64,000 nt of DNA from Punica granatum (Eukaryota > Streptophyta > Magnoliopsida > Myrtales > Lythraceae): positions 24,584,811 to 24,648,810 of the forward strand of contig NC_045128.1 of the NCBI RefSeq assembly GCF_007655135.1. The letters run 5' to 3'. Positions within the stretch are counted from its first letter, which is position 1, and each line of letters begins with the position of its first letter. The position numbers and the translations under genes are program-made. Of the stretch, positions 1 to 11,142 are shown piece by piece. A model generated the notes under the pieces. That model saw only the letters and a program-made list of their open reading frames with translations. It was not told where the DNA came from and made no database searches.

Positions 1-1006
1 GAATTTTCACTGAATTAGCCAAACTCGTATTTTGACTCTAGATTTGGAATCTAAAATTCCTCCTAACCATTATCTAGTGTTTGGTTAGGTCGAGTGAAAG
101 GTTAATCAGCATTTTGCATGTTTTCTGACAGAGATAACCGTTCTAGTTACCCAAGTCTATGTTAGGATGACAGAAACTCATCAGTTAGATAAGAAAAGGC
201 TATGCAGATGAACCTGCACCTGGACAGGTAGCCCGTTCTTATCCCGTACTGCAGTGTTTCTGTCATGCTAACCCTAGGGGTGTCGCTGAATTGTGAAAAG
301 ACGATTTTGCCCTTTATTTGAAAATTGTTTTCAGAAAAGGGGAAACATCGTAGTGCGAGCCACCTCGGCTTGTAGCTGGTGTCGACCAATTCCCTGGATT
401 GTCCAGAGTTGTGCAAGAACCCAGAAAAAGCCAAAGAACCGGTCGATCTGCCTGGAAGTGATCTAAAAAGATCTTCTGTATCCTGACCTGAGTTACTTGG
501 AATTAGGTAAAAACTCAAGTTGAGACACAGAAGCCCTTTTTAGATGTCCATGCTACATCAGACTGCGTGTTTCGGGTTTTGAAATTGATAAGTTTGAGAA
601 GGGCACCAACATCATTTGACAACTCATCGACGCGAGTTATCAGTTAATGGCCAATTCGTGTGAACTTTATCAGTATGAAGTGGGTTTAATCATGTGAGCG
701 TCCCGATTAACCCGTTCATGAAATTAATGCTTAAGGGTTGTGCCGAATGCATTAATTGTAAAAACGATTCGTGACTCGGCGACCAAGACGGGTCAAGAAA
801 GACCGAGGATGATTCGGCCAACGATGGCCGAAACACCCTTTGGTCCTAATAGGGTCGAAAGGGTCTCCGAATTGGGAATCCATGCATATTTTGGTTTGGA
901 AAGACATTTCATGTGAAATTCTCAATGTAATTGAACTTGCAAATTACACGAAATCCGAGAACGGATTTAAAACGGGAAGAGGAAGCCTCATAGAACCCGA
1001 ATAACT

Positions 1007-1057
1007 CCATGAGACTCTCGGCCTATTCTCCTTGGAGAAAGCCGAGAGGTCTCATGG
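1007..1057. repeat. Strong hairpin in the leader of LTR A1
   Basis: An inverted repeat with arms of about 24 bases around a very short loop; the arms begin CCATGAGAC and end GTCTCATGG. Equivalent hairpins with changed sequence occur in A2 (14751-14788), A3 (42062-42100), A4 (47709-47747) and A5 (about 63277-63303). The position corresponds to the transcribed R-U5 part of the LTR. Confidence 0.6.
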
Positions 1058-2370
1058 CTTGTATTTGGTTTCACGAGTTTTCCCCGTCTTGTTTTGAATC
1101 GTTTCTCGCATGCTCAAACATCAAGCATATTAAATAACATGATTAAACGAAAGTCGGTATTATCATGATTTATATAACACATTCAAACATGCAAACATGC
1201 ACAAACATATTATTTAAGGAATCGATAAAACAATACCGACTTCATGCACGTGAGAAAATACGATGACACTCGGGAATCGAAGTTGGATCGGGTCAAGAAG
1301 ATCGTTCCTTGCCCGAAAGGAGCAAGAGAGCATTCGGTCACCTCCCTTGGAGGGAAACCCGTGAGCTCTTTGCCTTTCCCGGGTCGGGATGTTCTTCCCG
1401 ACTACGAACCAAGTGTTTCCCGACATGCTAGCATATAAATCAAGGATAAATATGCATGATATAACATGAAAAATGCATAAAGATTAAAACTTGAAGATAA
1501 AACATACATAAAAACCCTTATAACTCCATAAATGCGACGAGAATGTGAAAGTCCTAGCTCCTCTAAGTCGAGAATGGTCATACCTAGTCCCGAGATGCGG
1601 GATGGTACCTTCAAGAGTCGGGTTGGACCGTTGATGGGTCGGGTTTGGGCTGTTTTCCGTTGAACAGACCCGAATGGCACCAAACAGACCCGGCTGGAAT
1701 ACTGGACAGACCCGACTGGCACAAGTCGGGTCAGACGTCGCCACGGAGGCTCCCGATGGAATTTTGAGGCAAGGTCGGCGGCCTTGGGTAGCCAAGGGAC
1801 CCCTCTAGGTGACCGTGGTGGTCGTTTGTCGAAAAGGGTCACGGATCGACCCAATATACAAGAAAACCGAACAGACAGTCAGAAACGCCGGCCCGACTGA
1901 GCAGTTTTCGGGTTGGAATTCATAACGGTGGATTCCGATGGAATTTTTGAGCAAGGTCGGTGGCGCCCGTCTCCTAACGAACCCCCGGAGGTGTTTGATG
2001 GGTTTTGAAAGTTCATACCGACTCGAAAAGGTGAGAAAACAAGGTTGGAAGTTTTGACCCAGCTGGGCCAAAACTGTGCTCGATTCTGTACTGAGCTGAT
2101 TCTCTAACTTAGAGGCTTCAAACTTGAAATCTAAGCTCGGAAATGGATAGAGGGGGTCGAAAACATGTAGGATATGAAGTTTGGTGAAGTTTGGATTTAA
2201 GTTGGGATGGATTCCGACTTAAGTCTTGAGTGTTTTGCTTGGTTTTTGGATGGTTCTTGCTTGCTGCGATTTTGCTGAAGTTCTTGGGAGGTTGAGAGCA
2301 TTTGTTTGAGTAAGAAATGCTAGAGAGAGAGTACTTGAAGGTGTCTCCTTAGCTTAATCACTTTGGAGCA

Positions 2371-2380
2371 ATATATAGGC
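2371..2380 (-). promoter_or_regulatory. Conserved TATA box of LTR A1
   Basis: GCCTATATAT on the minus strand. The same motif occurs in A4 at 49265-49274, at nearly the same distance from the LTR edge (1,572 versus 1,603 bp). Conservation in position and sequence supports its role as the LTR promoter. Confidence 0.55.
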
Positions 2381-3889
2381 AAAGTTAATGAGCAATTAAG
2401 TGAAGAAAAGCTTGGTTAAGGCAAGGCTTAGGGAGATCCGAATTTTCTAAGCAAGATAAGGATGAATGTCATCCAAGTATTCTTCATGGAGAAGAGTTAA
2501 GAGCATTGAATGCATGGATGGTGATGGTTGAGTGCAAGAATGAGAAAGCTAGATATTTTGCATGCAACTTGGCTAGCTTTGTCTTGAGCAAAAGGGAAGA
2601 AAATGTCGTGGGTCCCGCTTGGGTTGGAGTTGAGTCGGGAGGAAAGCTCGAATCTCGATTGATCGCGCATTCGAAGCTCGTGGTTCAAATTGAACGTCTA
2701 ATTGTCGATATACGTGAGAAAACGGATTTAATGAGCCCAAGATTGACACTTTTCGTGGAAAAATGCCTCAGGTCCGTATGAGGCTCGAAAGCCGGTTTTG
2801 CTCATTATAGGTGACCAGAGCGAAGTTGTCCGCTTCTGATAGCATATCTTGTGTCTGCATCTCACGTTGGTCATTTTGACATGAATTGTCAGACAACGTG
2901 AACAATTGACCCTTAACCCGATAACGCAAACGTGGAGCCGGAGATGTCCTAGGAGGTCGAAACTGGATTTCTCAGATTGTTTTCTGAGTTGCTTGGGCGC
3001 TCCGGAAATCACTGTGATCTCTGTTTGTCGATATTGGATCTCTAAGGACTTGAAAAGCGCATCTAAGACCTCTAAAGCACTGCTCGGGAGGTCTAGATGA
3101 GTTGTGTGATTCATTCCGACGATTCCACGTTGAGCCTTGGGAAGGCTAGCATTGTGTAGGGTAGGCACCTAGCGTCAAGTTTCCGTAAAAAGGACCTCTG
3201 GATATGCATTTCCACTGAAAATGGCCATTTATGCTCTTCGGATGTTACTCAGGAAACTGAAAAGGGTTTTGCTGTCTGATTTGCCCAATTGCATCCGTCC
3301 GCTAGAGTTTTCAGGGCAATGAAGTATGAACTTCGTTTGTCGTAATTTCGTCAGACCAGTCTCCGGTTATGCATTTCCGAAGAGGAGCATACCCGTTTTG
3401 TCACTCGGAAGTCATTTGAAGTGTTTGTGTGGTTTCCAAGAGACAATCTGAAGCATTGCTCATGTTCTGTATGCTTGTGGGGCATGGCCGTATCTGACAT
3501 TTGGAATTAACTTTTCTCCAGGAAAACGACATTTTTGGACTTCCACTGAAAAGTTGTCTGTATACAGAAAGTTGTTCTGTATAGAGCAGATGATTTGCAA
3601 AATGCTTTTGAAGACACTTTTCATCTATTTGGCACTGATGCGGATTTTTGAAGTCCAATATTAGCTATCTTTCGACAATCAAGCGAATTATCGGAAAATA
3701 GGCTTGTTCGTGTGATATACTGAAAATGTCGGTTTTGGATGTTGTTGAGCTCTCTAGTCACTTCGTTGCCTTTTGGTGACCCTTGGAGTCTTTATATTGC
3801 TTGCACATGTCATCCACTTGATTTGGCTAACTTGAGGATGAATAGTGATTTCTTGCTCCGTCGAGCCTTTTTCTGTATTCCTGCTCAAG

Positions 3890-5161
3890 TCATAGTTTGG
3901 ACCAATGCTGATAATGTAGTTTGAGTTGGTGAGCCAAAATGGGGTGCTGACACTCGCCCTTAACGGTAATGAGCTTATCTTCAGCGATGAACTTAAGCTT
4001 CTGATGCAGAGAAGAGGGGAGAGCGCCTGCTGAATGGATCCACGGCCTCCCGAGCAACAAGCTGAAGGCGTTCGGGATGTCGAGGACCTGGAAGGTGACA
4101 CTAAACGAGCAAAGGCCTACTTCGATCAGGAGATCGATTTCTCCGTTCACTTCCCTCCTTGAGCCGTCAAAGGCCCGAACCGCCGTTTTGCCCGGCTTGA
4201 TCCGGCTCATGTCCACATTCATCTGTTTGAGGGTGGAGACAGGCAACACATTAAGGGCTGAGCCGTTGTTGATCATGACTCGACCAATTATGAACCGGTT
4301 GCACTTGCAGACGATGTGCAATGCCCGTGTGTGCTTGTACCTCTCGGAGGGAAGCTCGTCGTCTAAGAACGATATATTACTGGAGAAAATGGAGCTCACT
4401 GTTTCCTCGATCATGTCCGGGGCTATCTCCTTTGGGACTTGGGCCGAGGTGAGGACCTTGAGAAGAGCTTCCCGGTGTGGCTCAGAGCTCAGTAGTAAGG
4501 CCATGAGTGAAATGTGGGTCGGAGACTTGCCCATCTGCTCGACTATCTTGTATTCACTCGCCTTAATAACCTTCATAAAGGCTTCTGCTTCCTCCTCCGT
4601 CACCTTCTTTTGCGGGATTGGCGCGGCCAACGGGGTGACTTCGAGAGCTGTAGCAGGGGCTTTCCCCTTGTTCGTGGCTGCCGGGTTCTCGTATAACCGT
4701 CCTAAACGTGTCACCCCTATGACGCTCATTTGCTGCTCAAGATTGGCAACGCCGCCCTCGTAGTTCCAAGGCACCCGATTGTCCTGATATGGCTCCCTCG
4801 TGGGAACCTCGATGACGAATGGGGCGGATGCAACTGCAACTTCCGTCGGGACGTACTCGATGATAAAGGGGACCAAGACCTGCTCCTTACTCTCCTCTTC
4901 TCCCTTGGCGCATATACTGATCATGTTGATAGTGGGCCCCGAGCTTGACCCATGATCAGGGAAAGGATTGGCATGTACGTTAGGCGGCTTCACTGCATTG
5001 AAGGCGATCGCATTCTTCTCGACCAACTCCTGGATCTTATCCCATAGTTGCCAGCAGTTGTTGAGGGTATGGCCGGGAGCTCCCGAGTGATACTCACATC
5101 GCAAGTTTGGGTTTTGTGCCGCCAGGTCGAAGTTGGGGCCAAGTGCCACCGGTTTGATCAA
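3890..5161 (-). pseudogene. Retrotransposon gag C-terminus (zinc knuckle) and retropepsin-like protease, broken
   Basis: Open frame of 423 codons. Near the N-terminus it has a CHHC-type knuckle (C22, H25, H31, C36). After a linker comes an aspartic protease domain (about residues 278-403): the active-site loop reads INNGSALN at 297-304, then VRAFDGSRREVNGEI and LLGRPWIHSAGA. Related plant elements normally have Asp before NGS; here residue 298 is Asn (codon AAC at a former CpG), so the catalytic Asp is lost. The last 20 or so residues (from about 404) are not protein of this family: they are read from LTR A1, which begins at 3952. The frame joins the upstream gag frame through a frameshift near 5185. 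In a live element it would process the Gag-Pol polyprotein inside the virus-like particle. Confidence 0.8.
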
Positions 5162-5185
5162 GCCACTAGCGAGAAGCTGTCGGAA

Positions 5186-6893
5186 TATGTAAGAGGGGGA
5201 ACCGGCAAGGGTGAGAACTGTTTCCGTTGTCGAGGCTGACTCACGCCCACCTGCTGACCCTTCGGGGCCGGGGCCCGTTGTGTCGGCTGAGGAGTTCTCG
5301 AAGCCGGGGGTCTATTCTGTTGGGCCGAAGGAGGGGCAGGAGCGTAGTTGTGGACATACTGCTGCGGCAGTGCAGAATAATACACTTGTTGTGCCGGATG
5401 TTGTTGGTGGTGGTGCGCAGGAGGCGGGGTGTATGATTGAGTGGACTGTGGTGGGGGGGCTTGGTACCCTGGGTTGACGGCATTGACGAACGCGTCATTC
5501 GCTTTCTTGTTTCTTGTGAAGGAAGTCCCAACCGCTGCCTTTTTCGAGGACTCCCCCTCTTTCTTCTAGGTTGAACCCTCGATTCTCCCGAGCCCAATGC
5601 CCATGTCGAGCTTCTTCCCAGCATCAATAAGGCTAGAGAATGAGGATGTGTGGGCTAATAGGTGCACGTAATAAGCCCCTTTGAGGGTGTAGTGAAATAA
5701 TTGGATCTATTGCGCTTCGCTGATCGGGGGGACATGTTTTGCCACTGCAGCCCGCCACTTTGCCGCGTAGGCTTCGAAACTTTGACCCTTAGTCATTTCG
5801 GTTGTATTGAGCTCCAAAAGAGTCGGGGGTGTCTCCGCACAGTACCTGTACTGGTCGATGAATTTGCTCGAGAGGTCCGCCCAAGTGGGGATGTCCGTAG
5901 CTTTCAGTGACATGTACCAATCGAGAGCTGCCCCCGTTAAACTGTCCCGGAATGTATGGATGATGAACTCCTCGTAGTCCCAATACGACAACATCTTTCC
6001 TCTATATCGACGGAAATTATGACGAGGGTCGGTTATGCCATCGTACCTCTCGAATTCAGGAACCTTAATCTTCGGGAGTAGCCGCATACCCGGGAAAATG
6101 CTCCAGTCGCTATCGCCGGCATCGGTGTGGGAGTTATCTGCTTGTAAGGCCCTGATGTTTTCTTCTAATCTTTTCAGTCTTTACTCTTGCTTGGTCTCCC
6201 TCTCCGGGATGTCCGGAGCTTGGAATGGGAAAGGCTCAGACATGTGAGCAGGAGCGTGAGGGTTTGGTACCGGAAAGACCATCGGCGGAGGAGCTGCATA
6301 GATAGGAGCCGGAGCTGGTATGGACATCGGCGGCAGTGCAAACGTGGTTGGGTCCGACAGTGGAGGAGGAATGGCCGTCGAGAAGGTCGTTGATGGGGGA
6401 GGGATGTTGGCCGAGTGGCCCGTCGGTGCGTACATTGCGGGCGCTTCAATACCTTTCGGAGCATGGGTCGGCGGGACCCAGGGGTTTGGATCGACCGTTG
6501 GCCCGTACCCCGGAGGCGGAGTAGAGTTCGAGGAGGTGCGGGTTAGAGCTCTAAGCAAGGCCATGAGCTCGGCCATGTCGGCGGCCATCTGGTTGACCGT
6601 GCCTTTCAGTGTAGTAATGTCGCCTTCCAGTGCGACAATGCGGGCCGAACCATCAGTAGAGGCGGACGGCGCTTGGGCCTCCGGCGTTGGGATTGGTGGT
6701 GGAATTTCTCCTAAGTGTGCCGAGGGTGCGTCTGCAAGGGTTGGTGGTGGCAGTGCTTGAGTCATGGGCGGTTGATAATAAACCGGCGTCGGTGGAGTGT
6801 TTTCCTCGAAACTAGCGGGTGGTTGTTTTGCGCCATCCTCAATTGCTGACGAGTAGGATAACGGTGCGATGCCAGTTATGGTTACCTGTATCA
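5186..6893 (-). pseudogene. Retrotransposon Gag polyprotein, N-terminal and core part, broken by stops
   Basis: One reading frame can be followed from about 6893 to about 5186. It starts with a Pro/Ala-rich region (about 6880-6190). A retrotransposon Gag core follows (about 6087-5720), with KVPEFERYDGITDPRHN, then AALDWYMSL and WADLSSKFIDQYR, typical of plant gypsy Gag capsid. A Gln/Pro/Tyr-rich linker leads toward the zinc knuckle. The frame is interrupted by TAA at 6181-6183, TAG at 5707-5709 and TAG at 5566-5568, and shifts frame near 5185. Each stop could come from a Gln codon by one C-to-T change. Gag would form the virus-like particle. The true N-terminus is unclear; a CAG acceptor-like site near 6893 leaves room for a spliced start. 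Confidence 0.75.
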
Positions 6894-7151
6894 ACAAGTG
6901 TGTAAATTGCAGCCCAAACGAATTACGTTTAAAATAAAATGTGTGGAATAATAAATAAGGGGATACATGCATGAGATGCATGGATTTGAAAACTAATGCG
7001 TCACTCGCATTGATTCGACAAGGTTTCAAGATACAATGCAATTTTTTTTAAAAAACAAGCCCTCAGTCGTGCTTCCACCGCACTCGGGGTGCGAGAGACT
7101 ACTGCCGTGGAAAGCACCGATTCAGGTGAGGACCTGGTGGAGGCGTCTAAC

Positions 7152-8641
7152 CTAAGGGTTGTGTGGACCTCCACGGGCCCTCTTCTTGGACCTCTCCAGG
7201 GAGACATTCGCTTGTGCCAACTCCTGTTCGCGCCTCTGTAACTCGGGGCAGGCCTGGGCGAGCTCTCTCTGTAATTATCGTTGATCCACAAGCTGCTCGT
7301 CTTTCTCTGCGACTTCCCAGTGAAGACGGTCTCTCTCGGCCCTGAGGTTATCGAGCTCGGCTTGGATAGCCGTATCAGGGGCAGGGAATGTCCTAGATGG
7401 TCCGCCGACTTCGGCTTGTGGAGAGTTAGCGGGATCTTCGTGTGCTGGAGGACCCATCGATAAAAGCGAAGGACACATTCGTCAGTGGCCTGGAAATCTT
7501 GTTCCTCGAGGGTTGGATGCTCGGGGAAATACGAACGCTCGATAACCACGGCTCGCCACGCGTCCAAAACCCGTTCGATGTCACTTTGGCGATCCACAGA
7601 TGTTTGATCCTCTCGCCAAGTGTGTTCGAATCTAGCCTGTGTCGTGTCCCTGGGGACTGTTTGCAAGCTGCCAAACTACCTCATCACTCGCCCTGGAAAA
7701 TATGTGGTGGACCCCGCATGGCTCATGAGTGGGACTCCGTTAAAATCAGGGCATCTAAGGGCCGCGGATCTGGGTGGCATCCACGCGGCTCGCCACTTAA
7801 ACCTCCTAGGTGATATTTCGCGAAAACTTTTAATCCACTCGGAAACCTTGCGTTCTTCCACACGCATCAGAGATAATAACTGCGAAATGATCGACCCCGA
7901 GCGACTAAAAAACAAGACTGGCCTTACGAGGCAGAAAGGGTTTGCATGGCTTTGAAGCCAAATTTGTAAGAGGATTAGGGACCCTCTCAACCTACGATCA
8001 GCTGTTCGTGTGACGCGGTCGAGGGACCGAATAGTCTCAGCCACTAGGCCTACCTCATACTCGCGGCCTCCGACCACTTGGAGGACAACGCTAGCTAAAG
8101 CTGCGTCTATACGATCAGCTGTGCGAGGGAATAAAAGAGTTCCAAAAATCAAAAGTAAAACTACATGACACAAATTCTTTTGAAAAAGATCCCCTTGGAC
8201 CTCGCGTGCTTGTGAATCGATAAAACAGAGTAGTTTCGCAGTTATTATCTCGGTACCGCCGAAATATGCGAGCTCGGCGTGCAGCGAAGACCTTTGCACC
8301 CCGAGTAAGCGCGAAACAAAGGCCGGTCGAGTAGTTCGGAGATTGGGCTCTATAATACCGAGGGCGACAGCGGTCCGACTGATGAGGGTCCTGTATTCTT
8401 CGATAGTGGGCGCGAGCTCGGTGCCCTGGATGTTGAAGACGGCGTGGATCGAATCCCAAAACATCACGGCTGCTCCAAGAAAATTTTAGTCTACTCGACA
8501 AGTGGACAATAGAGGCACATCTCCGATGAAGGTAGTGATGTAGTCCCGATCAATTTGGTGCAGACTTATCCATATGCGGTTGATTCCGTCGAGTGGTGGT
8601 GTGACCTTATCGAGGCGCGGGAAGGAGGCCGAGCGCGACAT
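7152..8641 (-). pseudogene. Retrotransposon ORF1: DUF7745-like protein with C-terminal coiled coil, broken
   Basis: From an ATG at 8641-8639 the frame reads MSRSASFPRLDKVTPP and continues into FWDSIHAVFNIQGTELAPTIEEYRTLI. That pattern is familiar from the plant domain catalogued as DUF7745, seen in retroelement-associated proteins of unknown function. After about 330 codons it reaches a region ending in YFPEHPTLEEQDF and then a heptad-rich coiled coil (AELDNLRAERDRLHWEVAEKD, and after a stop LQRELAQACPELQRREQEL). The ORF ends with TAG at 7152-7154. Damage: TAA at 8486-8488, TAG at 7676-7678, a frameshift near 7450, and TAA at 7275-7277. It lies between the primer-binding site and gag in the same orientation, so it is an extra ORF of the element, not a host gene. 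Function unknown. Confidence 0.65.
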
Positions 8642-9202
8642 CCCTTACCAAGATGAAAGGAAGATCGGCTTAGGACTTATCAATGCAAGTGACACCCTAA
8701 TTTTGAAAATTACATGATGTATGCATGCGGAAATGTAAATGCCCACGGCATAATTAAATTACAAGGTGTATGTACATGTCTCTCGAAATGGGAAAAGACT
8801 CAAGTGGCTCGTAGGCCGACTCAATGGACTGTTGTTGAAGTCGAGTTGGAGGCTGGCATAGAGGTTTAGCACGATGCATGGTTTCGATAATACAAGAACC
8901 GTTCTACTTAGGGATGGGGGTCCCCGACTTAAGGGTGTCAATTCCTTGAAATCGAGCGGGATTCTTTTCAAGGCCTAAGCGGCAGTCGAACTGCGCGCCG
9001 TACCCCTACTTCGAACCTCTATCTAACCTATGCTCCTATTACAGGTCGTGGGACGCGACCCATAGGTACCTAGAAGCTAGTATGATATGCAATGCGTGGG
9101 AGAGAAATAAAAATATGTAAAGTAGATAAGCGAAAAATAGCGGAAAGCGATAAATAAACAAGCAAACAAAGCAAGCGAGAACGAGCCCGAACCCTCTAAG
9201 TG
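8642..9202 (-). other. Untranslated leader of element E1
   Basis: About 560 bp between the primer-binding site and the first ATG of ORF1. No conserved protein is visible; the short ORFs here look like chance. Confidence 0.45.
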
Positions 9203-9220
9203 TCCCCAGTGGAGTCGCCA
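9203..9220 (-). promoter_or_regulatory. Primer-binding site of element E1
   Basis: The minus strand reads TGGCGACTCCACTGGGGA, starting 5 nt after the LTR end. A PBS starting TGG right after the 5' LTR is standard because it pairs with the CCA end of a tRNA. I recall this sequence from plant Tat/Ogre-like elements, possibly with tRNA-Arg; the tRNA should be confirmed by matching. Confidence 0.65.
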
Positions 9221-9225
9221 AGCTC

Positions 9226-11142
9226 TGCGCACCCAAATTTTATCACGTCGGGGCACGCATGTGCGCGCCTAAATGCAACGCGGCTTGGGAGTGTCCACCT
9301 TCTCGGGGATGCGCAACGGACGCACGTGAGAAGGAGTCGCCACTTGCCATTTTACGACCCGAAGGTTGAGGGCCGGCAAGTTACCTAGGTCTAGGGGTAC
9401 AAGGTACACCTAATTGCTAAGGCATATGGTCTGCGAAACCCGATGTTCCGAATTCGAGGATTCTGTTACATGCGAGCCTATATCTCACGTGCCCTCTCGG
9501 TACTCTACCTTGTCTAGGCTTGCCATTTTAATTTAATTACCGCTTCATTAAGTTTCGCTCATCTTACGCATTTTGACACCGTAAATTCGAAGAAACACTC
9601 CGACCGTACACTCTCCGACAGGAATTCTTACATGAATAAATGTACAACATAAACCCTTACATTGTTCTCTCAAATAAATAAAATACAAATTACAACTGAA
9701 TCCCGATCGGTTCACGTTCGGTCATTATTCCACTCGTGCTCATCGTGTGGTTTGAAAAGACTGAAATTGAAATTAAGATGCGCGCTCAGTGTTTAGAGGA
9801 TTAGACCCCATGATCTACGATTGGGGCATTGGACCCTGTATGAATCGTATCCTAAAGGATCGGGCTCGATCCGCATGACAAACAAGTGCGATAATGTAAC
9901 AAATGGGCACAAATAAACAAATATTCAGAAATGGAGCCCTAAACATGCCACTAAGTCGGGGATTTACCTAGTTCGGGAAGTTGAGGGGTGGTTCTGTAAA
10001 TAAAAATAAATAAATAAATAAAAATTTCGTCGGGCGAGTTGGGCTGCTCGGGGAAGACTGGGCCGAACTGGGCCAAATTGGGCTGAACTGGGCGGACGAA
10101 GGCTGGGCCGCTGTTGGACGCGAATTGAGCCGCTGTTGGACTAGGCCGAACCGCTGCTGGACTAGGCCTCAAGCTGGGTTACTGGGGCGGTCTTGGAGGG
10201 GCGAGGCGTCGGGCAAGGAGTGAGCGGTGAGCTGGAGGCCGGACTGGGAGCTGAGGGAGCCAAGAAGAGAAAGGGAAAGCCGGGGGTGAGTCACGGGTCA
10301 AGCTGAGGGAGTCGTCCTCGCGAGAGAGAGAGCCCGAGCTGGGGGTTTTCGAGAGTTCGAGCTTAGGGTTTATTTCTGGAGAATGAGCCAGCTGAGGGAG
10401 AGCGTGAGTTGTTCGAAAAAAATCGACGAGCCTCCTCAACTGTGGACGAGCTGCGGTTTTTTTTTCAAAACTGAGAGAGATAGTTGGCGTGCACGGGAGC
10501 GGTTGGTGTGTACAAAAGGAGAAAGGATGACGGGAGCAGGTCGGAAGCAGGGCATGCGTGCGGGGTTCGGGTTTGCAGGCTCGGTGCAGGAGTCATGGCA
10601 GGGAGGAAGAGGAGAAGAAGAAAAAGAAAAAAAGAAAAGGAAAAGAAAAAGAAAAGAAGAAGAAGTACAGGAACGGGCGGGAGAAAGGAAAAAGAAGAAG
10701 GAAGGCCATGGTTAGAAGTCAGCGGTCTGACTTCTGACCGGTTTTAAAATTTGTATTTAAAATTTAATTTAATTTAATTTTTTTTTCGACGCGCGTAAAA
10801 ATTGAAAATTCCTTTCTTCTTAATTGGACGTCAGAAAAATAATTCGAGACTACCATCGTGCTCAGAAAAATTCGCTGATCAATATTGTACGATAAAATGT
10901 TTTTTAGTCTCGAGTTTTCGTCCCGGATTTTGAAAATTGATGCCGATATACGCGAGATCCAAAGACGTCCCAAATAGATTTTGTTTTTTCCAAAAAATAG
11001 TAAATTGGAGTTAAATTGAGAAAATGTCCTATTTCCGAAAGTCGTGAATACTCGAGTAATTAATTGGAAATACTTCCTTCACGAGTGGCAAAACGATGAT
11101 TTTGCCCCTCTGGAGCCGGTGGACCAAAATTGGGTGCTGACA
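9226..11142 (-). mobile_element. 5' LTR of element E1 (about 1.9 kb)
   Basis: Bounded on the minus strand by TGTCAGCACCC (11142) and GGTGCGCA (9226), next to the PBS. The 9,240-9,920 part (the U5 side) resembles the family A LTRs, especially A5: shared GGCTTGGGAGTGTCCACC, the TTTCGCTCATCTTAC block, and the 'ggcattggaccc' block. The U3 side is unrelated to A1 except for the first 20 bases or so. Inside are degenerate CTGGGCCGAA-type repeats (about 10,030-10,180) and a polypurine stretch (10,602-10,705). The possible target duplication on the right is CTAAC (11143-11147); its partner lies outside the window. Confidence 0.65.
10602..10705 (+). repeat. Polypurine (GA/AAG-rich) low-complexity tract
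   Basis: About 100 bases almost wholly of G and A on the plus strand, inside the E1 LTR. It gives spurious Lys/Glu/Arg-rich ORFs. Confidence 0.8.

Larger units (their letters stand above)
1..3952 (-). mobile_element. LTR of family A, copy A1 (cut by the window start)
   Basis: This stretch aligns by eye along its whole length with 46,612-50,877 (copy A4), and its left part with A2 and A3. On the minus strand the LTR starts at 3952 with TGTCAGCACCCC; its end lies outside the window, an estimated 1.06 kb further left by comparison with A4. A conserved TATA box lies at 2371-2380, about 1.57 kb from the edge, so U3 is about 1.6 kb and R-U5 would be over 3 kb. It has no coding capacity beyond chance ORFs. 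Its edge lies inside the protease frame of the element at 3953-9225. Confidence 0.75.
3953..9225 (-). mobile_element. Internal region of a decayed Ty3/gypsy-type LTR retrotransposon (E1)
   Basis: Read on the minus strand: primer-binding site, about 0.56 kb of leader, ORF1 (DUF7745-like plus coiled coil), a spacer with a possible splice acceptor near 6893, then a gag-protease ORF. No reverse transcriptase, RNase H or integrase is seen, because the sequence ends abruptly inside the protease where LTR A1 begins. The layout and the CHHC knuckle resemble plant Tat/Ogre-like elements; that lineage call is from memory. Several stops and frameshifts show it is dead. Confidence 0.75.

Noticed and set aside
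162..518. Small ORF with PFSENNFQIKGKIVFSQFSD-like sequence, also seen at 42800-43054 and 46755-46970
   Set aside because: It recurs because it lies in the family A LTR. A hand comparison of the copies at 42.9 and 46.8 kb gave about 14 amino-acid-changing against 6 silent differences, close to neutral, and the A1 copy is frameshifted. I see no sign of selection for a protein.
4077..4763. 228-codon plus-strand ORF
   Set aside because: It is the antisense shadow of the protease/gag frame on the minus strand and has no domain of its own.
6320..6760. 146-codon Gly-rich plus-strand ORF
   Set aside because: Antisense of the Pro/Ala-rich Gag N-terminus; Gly-rich only because the other strand is Pro-rich.
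10383..10747. Lys/Arg/Glu-rich ORFs
   Set aside because: Product of the polypurine tract in the E1 LTR.
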